Positions 14,046-20,264 of a stretch of DNA of 20,264 nt are shown one piece after another; the first letter of the stretch is position 1, and every line of letters begins with the position of its first letter. Source of the stretch: Acidobacteriota bacterium. GTDB taxonomy: Bacteria; Acidobacteriota; Thermoanaerobaculia; Gp7-AA8. Both the position numbers and the translations under genes were made by a program. Where the stretch lies: contig QHVY01000269.1 in the NCBI GenBank assembly GCA_003223695.1, positions 1-20,264 on the forward strand. The letters are read 5' to 3'. The notes beneath the pieces are model-generated. The model saw only the letters and a program-made list of their open reading frames with translations, searched no databases and was not told the DNA's origin.

Positions 14046-16547
14046 ATGGCCTTGTTCCAGTCCGACCTGAAAGAGACAGTCCGGCGTCTTTCGAATAAGG
14101 ACTTTGCCTCTCCTGAGGAGCGGGACGATCTGCTGTCGCGTCTGGCGGCGGCGGAGGGTGTGCGAGCGCGCGATCTGGTTTGGATGCTGTTTCGCCCCGA
14201 TCGCGTGATGCGCGAGGCTGCCGTCAAGCTGCTGGCTCAGATAAGCGATCCGGAAACCGTGGAGGCGTTTGTCGCTGAAGCTCGCGGAAAACCGGAGGCA
14301 GCCCTTCGCTCGGCTACGGCGAACCTCGCGGCCCTCGGCGTCCCCGGCCTGGAGCAGCGCATCTCCCAGATGCTTGCCCCGCCGAGAGACACGAAAGATT
14401 CGCGCGAAGTGCAGGGGATTGCGCGACGCATCCTTTTGGAGTCGCCGGTCACCGAAGGGAATGAGTCCCTTCTGTGGCAGGTCGCGCTAAGCGGCCCGAC
14501 CGAAGAGCGGATGCAGTTTCTGGCGAAGCTCGCCACGGCGAATCTGTCGAAGAGCGGACTGATACATTGGCGGCAGCTTGCCGCTGACGCCGACGTGGCG
14601 ATCCGCGAACGCGCGCTGGAAGTGCTGGCAAAACGCGCTCCGCAGACCTCGATCGATCTTTTCATTCAGGAGCTGCCGGCCTCGAGCGAACAGATCCGGA
14701 TCATCATCACCGCCGCTCTGGCCGGACTGGCGGCGAGTCAGGGCCTGCCGATCGCCGACAAACTCCTTCCGATGGTCGCTTCCGGCGATGCGTCGACCCG
14801 GTCGGCAGCGATGAAGATTCTGATCGGAATCGGCGATCCCGTCGGAGTCCTAAAGCGCTACATCCGTTTCGTGAACACCCTGGCGGGTTTCGTTCGCACG
14901 CGAGCAGTGGAATCGGTTGCCGCCTTTTCGGATGCGCTGCTTCCGGCCACGATCGAGCTGCTGCGCGATCCGGATCCCGATATGCGCAGCGGCGCGATCT
15001 CGATCGCCAACGTTTTCCAGGATGCTCGCGTCGCGCCGGCGACGATCGAGTTATTGAAGGATAGCGACTGGTGGATCCGCATCTCCGCCGCCGATACTCT
15101 CGGACGCCTCAAAGATCCACGCGCCGTAGAGCCGCTCGTCGCCTCATTGGCAGACGCAGATGTGAAATGGGCTGCTGTGGAGGCCCTCGGCCGCATCGGC
15201 GATCCGCGCTCGCTTCCTGCCCTCGGGAAGCTGCTCGCTGATCCTGCTCCCGACGTGCGCATCGAGGTTCTTCAGGCGCTGCGCAATTTCAGACACCCGC
15301 AAGTGAAGAACGCGTTGATGCAGGTTGCCCAAAAAGACGCTGATCGAAATGTGCGTACGCGGGCGATCGACTTTCTCGATGAGCTCTGCCCGCCGGGTGA
15401 TCCTGCGCGGCCGGAAGTTGACGCCATCCGAGCGCAAGCGCTTGCTGCCAGCAGCGCGAAGGAAGATCCAAGACTGAACAAGCTTCTCGTGGCGACGCGC
15501 AATCAGGCGGCGTCGGATTTCCATCTCACTGTCGGGCAACCGCCGATGCTCCGAATCGCAGCCGACCTTCTGCGCGCGCAAGGGGAGCCGTTTACTCCGG
15601 AAGCGACAGAGTCGATGCTGAAGGAAATTCTTACGGACACGCAATGGGCCGTGCTGCAGAAAGAGCATCAAATCGATTTCTGCTACTTCATTCCGCAGGC
15701 TGGCCGTTATCGCGCAAACGTATTCTTCGATCAACGCGGCTACAACGCAGTTTTTCGTGTCATCCCGGAGAAGCCGCCGACGATTGCTGAGATTGGCCTG
15801 CCCCAGCATCTTGCCGAGATCGCCGATTACCACCAGGGCCTGGTGATCATCTGCGGTCCGTCGGGATCGGGAAAATCGACAACGCTCGCGGCGCTCGTGA
15901 ATCTGTTCAACGAAACGCGATCGGATCACATCCTGACGATGGAGGATCCGGTCGAGTTCGTCCATCCGTTCAAGCAGTGCCTGATCAATCAGCGAGAGGT
16001 CGGAACGCATACCGTTTCCTACGCTCGTGCCTTACGCGCAGCGCTGCGCGAGGATCCGGACGTCATCGTGATCGGCGAGCTGCGCGACAACGAATCGATC
16101 TCGCTGGCCCTCACCGCCGCTGAAACCGGCCACATCGTCCTCGGCACTTTGAATTCGACGAGCGCGCCGAAGGCGGTCGATCGCATCATCTCGAGCTTCC
16201 CGATCGACGAGCAGCCGCAAGTCCGCGCGTCGATGTCCGAATCGCTGAAGTACGTGATCGCGCAGCGGCTGCTGCCCTCGAAAGAACCTCGAAAGCTGGT
16301 CGCCGCATTCGAGATTCTCAAAGGCACCAGCACTGTCGCCAGCATGATCCGCGACGAAAAAACATTTCAGATTTACTCGGCAATGCAGATCGGCAGATCG
16401 CAGGGCATGCAGACGTTCGACGAAGCGCTGCGTGATCTCATCGAACGACAGAAGATTGCGCCGGAGACGGCCTACATGGCCGCGGTGAAGAAGGAAGACT
16501 TCGAGCCGCTGGTCTCTCCGGAATTTCTCAAGAGCGGGAGACGGTGA
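14046..16547 (+). CDS. HEAT-repeat/PilT fusion ATPase
   Basis: The 833-residue protein joins about 450 residues of HEAT/PBS-lyase-like helical repeats to a full PilT ATPase. The repeats are clearest at 288-445 (ATIELLRDPDPDMRSGAISI; RISAADTLGRLKDPRAVEPL; VEALGRIGDPRSLPALGKLL). The PilT part starts near 476 (ASDFHLTVGQPPML at 489-502). It has Walker A GPSGSGKST (604-612), Asp box TMEDPVEFVH (631-640), Walker B REDPDVIVIGELRD (668-681) and an ASMIRDEKTFQI stretch (765-776) equivalent to the AIRNLIRE motif. The His box keeps His696 (TGH) but has Asn703 where PilT has the second His (TLNSTSA). The repeats probably bind a partner protein. The stop overlaps an ATG (TGATG) that copies the start of the next pilT. 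Retraction or a regulatory role are both possible. Confidence 0.93.
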   Translation: MALFQSDLKETVRRLSNKDFASPEERDDLLSRLAAAEGVRARDLVWMLFRPDRVMREAAVKLLAQISDPETVEAFVAEARGKPEAALRSATANLAALGVPGLEQRISQMLAPPRDTKDSREVQGIARRILLESPVTEGNESLLWQVALSGPTEERMQFLAKLATANLSKSGLIHWRQLAADADVAIRERALEVLAKRAPQTSIDLFIQELPASSEQIRIIITAALAGLAASQGLPIADKLLPMVASGDASTRSAAMKILIGIGDPVGVLKRYIRFVNTLAGFVRTRAVESVAAFSDALLPATIELLRDPDPDMRSGAISIANVFQDARVAPATIELLKDSDWWIRISAADTLGRLKDPRAVEPLVASLADADVKWAAVEALGRIGDPRSLPALGKLLADPAPDVRIEVLQALRNFRHPQVKNALMQVAQKDADRNVRTRAIDFLDELCPPGDPARPEVDAIRAQALAASSAKEDPRLNKLLVATRNQAASDFHLTVGQPPMLRIAADLLRAQGEPFTPEATESMLKEILTDTQWAVLQKEHQIDFCYFIPQAGRYRANVFFDQRGYNAVFRVIPEKPPTIAEIGLPQHLAEIADYHQGLVIICGPSGSGKSTTLAALVNLFNETRSDHILTMEDPVEFVHPFKQCLINQREVGTHTVSYARALRAALREDPDVIVIGELRDNESISLALTAAETGHIVLGTLNSTSAPKAVDRIISSFPIDEQPQVRASMSESLKYVIAQRLLPSKEPRKLVAAFEILKGTSTVASMIRDEKTFQIYSAMQIGRSQGMQTFDEALRDLIERQKIAPETAYMAAVKKEDFEPLVSPEFLKSGRR

Positions 16548-16669
16548 TGCAGAAAATCGATCCCCTCACCCGGCGCTGCGCGCCACCCTCTCCCCGCTGC
16601 GCGGGGCGAGGGCAGTTGCATGTTCCTTCTCCCCGCGTTGCGGGGAGAAGGTGCCCGAAGGGCGGATGA
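16547..16669 (+). other. Vestigial 40-codon ORF that begins like the downstream pilT
   Basis: The ATG at 16547 overlaps the stop of the HEAT-PilT gene (TGATG) and encodes MQKID before running into repeat E and stopping at 16667-16669. The real downstream pilT at 16677 also begins MQKID. The first 16 nt agree at 13 positions, and all three differences are at third codon positions. This looks like the former, translationally coupled start of pilT, displaced when the repeat arrived. It probably encodes no functional product. Confidence 0.55.
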
Positions 16670-16673
16670 GGGG
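16562..16673. repeat. Compound palindromic repeat, family E (between the two pilT genes)
   Basis: The element starts CCCCTCACCC and ends GGATGAGGGG, so its termini are inverted. Inside are two further hairpins: CTCCCCGCTGCGCGGGGCGAG and CTTCTCCCCGCGTTGCGGGGAGAAG (about 16649). The terminal GAGGGG lies just upstream of the ATG at 16677 and is the only Shine-Dalgarno-like sequence for that gene. Confidence 0.85.
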
Positions 16674-16676
16674 CAC

Positions 16677-17732
16677 ATGCAAAAGATTGATCGTTTTTTA
16701 AAGCTTCTCAACGATCGCGGCGCGTCCGACTTTCATTTGACTGTCGGCAGACCGCCGATGATGCGCGCGTCGGGCTCGATGGAGCCGATCCGCTATCGGA
16801 TGGTGACCGAGAACGACTTTACCGAGCTGCTGCGGCCCGTCACCCCCGCCCGGCTTTGGGACGAGTACACACGCAACGGCGACATCGACTTCTCGTACGA
16901 GATTCCCAATCTGGCGCGCTTTCGCGTGAATCTGTTTCGGCAGCAACGCGGAGCCGGCGCAGTGTTTCGCGTCATCCCGTCGAAGATCATGACCATTGAG
17001 CAGCTCGGTTTGCCGGATCAGATCCGACGGGTGGCGCAGATGAAGAGCGGTCTCGTGCTCGTCACCGGTCCGACCGGCTCCGGCAAATCGACGACGCTCG
17101 CAGCGATCGTCGATCTCGTGAACGAGACGCGCAGTCTGCACATCATCACCATCGAAGACCCGATCGAATTCGTGCACCCGAACAAAAAATGTCTGATCCA
17201 TCAGCGCGAGATCGGCAGTCACGCGAAATCATTTGCCGAGGCGCTGAAGGCGGCAGGGCGGGAAGATCCAGATCTGATCCTTGTCGGCGAGATGCGCGAC
17301 CTGGAAACGATTCAGATGGCGCTTTCAGCCGCGGAGCGCGGAACGCTCGTTTTCGGCACGCTGCATACGAACAACGCCGCGAAAACGATGGACCGTATCA
17401 TCAGCGTGTTTCCCGCCGGCGAGCAGGAGGGAATCCGCAACGTCCTCGGCGAAACCATCCGCGCGGTCGTCGCGCAACAACTGCTTCCGAAAACCGGCGG
17501 CGGCCGCATCGCCGCGCTGGAAATCCTTTTTGCATCACCTGCTGTCGGCAATATGGTTCGCGAGGGGAAGACGTCGCAGATCACCTCCGCGATTCAAACC
17601 GGCGTGCGCGAAGGCATGATCGATATGGACTCGTCGATCCGGCAGCTTTTCGAGGCAGGCAAGATCAGCGCGCAGGCCGCTTACGACAAAGCCATTGATA
17701 AGGAGCAGTTCAAGGACGCGTTAGGCGCGTAG
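16677..17732 (+). CDS. pilT: Type IV pilus twitching-motility ATPase PilT
   Basis: The ATG at 16677 gives 351 residues, a normal PilT length; the open frame upstream to 16620 is repeat. Motifs: ASDFHLTVGRPPMM (16-29), Walker A GPTGSGKST (131-139), Asp box TIEDPIEFVH (158-167), Walker B REDPDLILVGEMRD (195-208) and VREGKTSQITSAIQTG (294-309). The His box keeps His230 (TLHTNNA) but has Thr223 where the first His is expected (ERGTLVFG instead of ETGHLVFG). PilT depolymerises pili to retract them. The stop TAG lies in repeat C. It follows the HEAT-PilT fusion in the same direction and the two are probably co-transcribed. GAGG from repeat E, with 5-nt spacing, serves as the ribosome binding site. 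Confidence 0.93.
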   Translation: MQKIDRFLKLLNDRGASDFHLTVGRPPMMRASGSMEPIRYRMVTENDFTELLRPVTPARLWDEYTRNGDIDFSYEIPNLARFRVNLFRQQRGAGAVFRVIPSKIMTIEQLGLPDQIRRVAQMKSGLVLVTGPTGSGKSTTLAAIVDLVNETRSLHIITIEDPIEFVHPNKKCLIHQREIGSHAKSFAEALKAAGREDPDLILVGEMRDLETIQMALSAAERGTLVFGTLHTNNAAKTMDRIISVFPAGEQEGIRNVLGETIRAVVAQQLLPKTGGGRIAALEILFASPAVGNMVREGKTSQITSAIQTGVREGMIDMDSSIRQLFEAGKISAQAAYDKAIDKEQFKDALGA

Positions 17733-17803
17733 GGCACGGCTGCGCCGTGCCGAATTCTCGTGCGAGGGCCGTCGGGATTCGGCACGGCGCAGCCGTGCCC
17801 TAC
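17729..17803. repeat. Palindromic repeat, family C, copy 2, with perfect 25-bp arms
   Basis: The arms at 17729-17753 and 17779-17803 are exact inverted copies (core GGGCACGGCTGCGCCGTGCC) around a 25-bp centre. The pilT stop codon TAG (17730-17732) is part of the left arm. The element lies between the convergent pilT and the large PilX-like gene, where a strong hairpin could end or stabilise both transcripts. No T-run is present. Copy 1 is at 5262-5321. Confidence 0.9.
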
Positions 17804-17829
17804 ACATCCCAACGGCCTAACATACCAAT

Positions 17830-20264
17830 TTATTGTGTCTGCTCGTCCGTCTGCTCTGAGAACACAATGACGCGGGGCATGCCTGGAGGTGCCCACGTGC
17901 CTTTCAGCAGCTTCTCATCGAACCAGACGTCGGCGGTACCGCTGGACAGGTTGATCGTGTCCTGAACGAGGATCGATCCAAAGAACCAGGAGTTACCTTC
18001 CGATCCCCACTGACCTTCTACATACAAAATGCCTTGCAGAATCACATCGATTGCGACGACTGCGCCGTCGACGTCATACGCATTCGACGTGCATTTATCG
18101 AGATCAATTGAGGCCGCGTTGTTTTGTACAGCAGGGCAGTTAATCACGTTACCAGTTGTCGGGTCGACTGCTTTCTTCCGGAACGTCTGCTCGCCGGGAG
18201 GTTCCCAACCGACAACAACGGTATACGGAGCGCCGTTGTTGTTCGCGCCCTGGTCGGGAAAGATCAGGTTCAAGTACGGTTCGTGTGGGAAAGAGCAATA
18301 GCCGTTGCTCGTCCCGTCCGTGACGATCCAGTCCGCCGGAGGAACCTGGCATACTTGACCGTAATCGTGAATCGCCTGCAAGTTGGACTTCCAGGTCTTC
18401 TCCACATACGCGTAATGAGTCGGGCTGCCATTGCAACCGGAACTGCAATCCGGCAGCCTATAAGGCGCGGTATGCGTCACGGGGTTGTTGTTGTCGATTG
18501 AGTCCCACGTCGGAGCTTGCATGACGACGATGTGGCATCGACCATCAGTATTGCCGCCCATCGTTGTCTGGCAACTGAAGGCAGCGTCGCCAACGCCCGC
18601 GCGGCAGATCTGACCGTCATTTGCGCCCGGCGACGTTTCGCCGCAGCTTCGATCCCAGCTGCCGATCGCTTCGTTCCATTTTGGATAGCCGACGTCGCGG
18701 AACGGCTCACCCGGGAAGTTCGCCTGCACCGTCACAGCGTTATTGCCCTGGCCGGTGGTGCCGAACGAGGTCGCGTTCACGTAGACAAATCCCTGCATCA
18801 GCATTGAGTTATTGAAGTCAGAAGAATTCCAAAATTCAGCGGGAGTCAACGCCGCGGCGCGAGCAGCACCGGTCAGCGATTGCGGATTTGCTCCGTTGGT
18901 CGTATCGAAGAAGTAGACGCCAGCACCGAGGTTGGCGCCAGCTTTTGTGTTGGCCCAATACGGCATTGACTGAGCGACTCCTTGTCCAAACTTCTGGAAT
19001 AGACCGCCGGCTCCGCCCGGGCCGGCATACTTGAAGTAGTAGATCCCGCGGTAACCGCGGCCCGACAGCGTAATGTGTTTCCAATAGTCGTAAACGATCG
19101 TCGGGAATACGACTTTCTTCTTGGTCGAGTAGATGTTCGAGTCCTGCCACTGGAACGCATAAGAAGGGTCTGTATTCGACTGCTCATCCTTACCACGACT
19201 GTACGGATAGCACTGTGTCGGACCGCCTGCGGCATCCATCATGTTGTCCTGGTAGGCGCGCGCGCCATAGAACGGGTCCTGGAAGTCCTTCGCCAGCAGC
19301 TCATGGAAGTAATCGACGTCGTCAAACTGGCTTCCGGACGCGATCGGCCAAACTTCCGCCGCTACGTTTGCAACGCCAGTTGCAGTGACGCCAGGTCCGC
19401 CGGGGGCGGGAAAGACGACTTGAGGCGGATATTGTGCGTTGTATCCCGATCCTGGATTCGTGACGGTTACCGCAGTCACGGTACCGGCTCCGTTGATCGT
19501 TGACGTTGCGGCGAATCCGGATCCGCCCGGAACGCACGGCGCGTTGCATGTGAGTGAGGGAACCGGCGCTGCACCATAGCCGGAACCTCCGCCCGTGAGA
19601 CTGATCGAGGCAACGCCTGTGCCCTGTTCATAGCCGTGCTCGAAGTGCGGACGCTCATACGCATTGGCCCACGGAAGTGATGTGAGATTCAAAGACGGAG
19701 TCAAATCGCCGCGCGACGTTTCCATGCCCCAGTGCACGCGGAAGTTGCCGCCGAATGACACGTTCGCGTTACCTTGAATGGGACCCGCGGGAATCGGCAG
19801 CGGCAACTCGCCGACCACCAGCCGGACGGAATGCGACGCCATGACGCCCGTGTGGTTCGTCGGGTTCTGAAACTGCTGTGCAGTGACTTTGATTGTGGCC
19901 ACGCCGTAACGCATGCCGCCGGACCAGTAGCCGGGGGTATTGAGAGTGCCTCCGACGATCGGTGGCGCAAAGAGTTTGATCTCAGTCACTTCGCCGGCCA
20001 ATTTGTCGAGAGCGGTGGCCGTCGCGCCGTCGCTGGCGAGAAGCTTGTCATTGAAGGCATCGATCGCAGCGGAGTCATTCGTCCGATTGATGACGATGTC
20101 GGGATTATTCTCACTGCCGAAGAAACGATCGACGTTGTTAGGCCGGTACGGCTTGTCACACAGCTTTGTGGTTGTGGTCGTTTTGTAGACACCTGCGTAA
20201 TCGCAACTGCCCGGCGAACCAGATCCGCAGCTCGGATTTTGCCCGACATAACGCGTGGGCTTAA
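17830..20264 (-). CDS. Large secreted pilus-associated protein, PilX-like (5' end outside window)
   Basis: The frame is open from the window edge to a stop at 17830, at least 810 residues; an internal TTG at 20001 is not the start. I do not recognise a precise family. Visible parts include a Cys-bearing, Thr-rich stretch near the edge (GSPGSCDYAGVYKTTTTTK), two GSGY-type beta repeats (19372-19620), and a long Gly/Asn/aromatic-rich region with several Cys pairs (CSSGCNG, CQVPP, CRAGVG). The C-terminal domain reads ILQGILYVEGQWG...WFDEKLLKGTWAPPGMPRV, like the polymer-forming ends of PilX-type proteins. An exported surface or pilus-tip role is likely from composition and from the pilT neighbours. 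The signal sequence or prepilin helix would lie upstream of the window. Confidence 0.72.
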   Translation of the reverse strand, partial: KPTRYVGQNPSCGSGSPGSCDYAGVYKTTTTTKLCDKPYRPNNVDRFFGSENNPDIVINRTNDSAAIDAFNDKLLASDGATATALDKLAGEVTEIKLFAPPIVGGTLNTPGYWSGGMRYGVATIKVTAQQFQNPTNHTGVMASHSVRLVVGELPLPIPAGPIQGNANVSFGGNFRVHWGMETSRGDLTPSLNLTSLPWANAYERPHFEHGYEQGTGVASISLTGGGSGYGAAPVPSLTCNAPCVPGGSGFAATSTINGAGTVTAVTVTNPGSGYNAQYPPQVVFPAPGGPGVTATGVANVAAEVWPIASGSQFDDVDYFHELLAKDFQDPFYGARAYQDNMMDAAGGPTQCYPYSRGKDEQSNTDPSYAFQWQDSNIYSTKKKVVFPTIVYDYWKHITLSGRGYRGIYYFKYAGPGGAGGLFQKFGQGVAQSMPYWANTKAGANLGAGVYFFDTTNGANPQSLTGAARAAALTPAEFWNSSDFNNSMLMQGFVYVNATSFGTTGQGNNAVTVQANFPGEPFRDVGYPKWNEAIGSWDRSCGETSPGANDGQICRAGVGDAAFSCQTTMGGNTDGRCHIVVMQAPTWDSIDNNNPVTHTAPYRLPDCSSGCNGSPTHYAYVEKTWKSNLQAIHDYGQVCQVPPADWIVTDGTSNGYCSFPHEPYLNLIFPDQGANNNGAPYTVVVGWEPPGEQTFRKKAVDPTTGNVINCPAVQNNAASIDLDKCTSNAYDVDGAVVAIDVILQGILYVEGQWGSEGNSWFFGSILVQDTINLSSGTADVWFDEKLLKGTWAPPGMPRVIVFSEQTDEQTQ
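19372..19620 (-). other. Two GSGY-type beta repeats within the PilX-like protein
   Basis: The coding strand gives GVASISLTGGGSGYGAAPVP followed by an ATSTINGAGTVTAVTVTNPG-type second unit with GSGYNAQYPPQVVF and GVTATGVAN. This 'V..I.VT.GGSGY...P.V.F' pattern recurs in bacterial adhesins and phage tail-fibre proteins and forms extended beta structure. The first unit carries an inserted Cys pair (TCNAPC). Confidence 0.65.

Noticed and set aside
15144..16010. 288-codon minus-strand open frame inside the HEAT-PilT gene
   Set aside because: Antisense of the PilT ATPase core, where Walker motifs on the plus strand fix the real frame.
16562..16673. Complete insertion sequence between the two pilT genes
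   Set aside because: Only about 112 bp with no transposase; it is at most a non-autonomous element.

Overview
The window is GC-rich, densely packed bacterial chromosome and is dominated by a type IV pilus (T4P) locus. Three things suggest a Gram-negative bacterium, most likely an Acidobacteriota-like lineage: a secretin, two lipoprotein-type leaders, and many short palindromic intergenic repeats of a kind common in that phylum. The taxonomic placement is inference; there is no rRNA in the window.

Layout. Positions 1-275 (-) hold the N-terminus of RecN, divergent from an L,D-transpeptidase lipoprotein (436-1638, +). After a gene-poor stretch with one repeat and a doubtful small ORF come two single-domain response regulators (2071-2985, +). 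They converge on an M16 metallopeptidase (4202-2982, -), and the two stop codons share one CTAG. The main T4P operon runs on the minus strand from about 13955 down to 4237: pilC, pilB, pilM, pilN, pilO, a pilP-like gene, the secretin pilQ, and three GspG/PilA-like pseudopilins. Divergent from pilC are an 833-residue HEAT-repeat/PilT fusion (14046-16547) and a standard-length PilT (16677-17732), both on +. A large PilX-like or tip-like protein (17830-20264, -, 5' end outside the window) converges on them.

How the genes fit together. PilM, PilN, PilO and the PilP-like protein form the inner-membrane alignment complex, and PilQ forms the outer-membrane pore. PilC is the platform, PilB would power extension and the two PilT-type ATPases retraction. 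The pseudopilins and the large surface protein would form or cap the fibre.

Most interesting points. (1) Three otherwise intact genes each seem to lack about 50-70 nt inside a conserved segment: pilB loses its Walker B/DPD...GEIRD block, one pseudopilin loses its transmembrane helix and is frameshifted, and the M16 peptidase loses about 23 residues. This could be assembly error or real decay, and raw reads would decide. (2) Nearly every gap of more than about 60 bp holds a different palindromic repeat family, and these repeats supply prepilin leaders, a start codon, a Shine-Dalgarno sequence and a stop codon. (3) The two PilT paralogues have complementary losses in the His box. (4) The start of the second pilT is duplicated on either side of a repeat.
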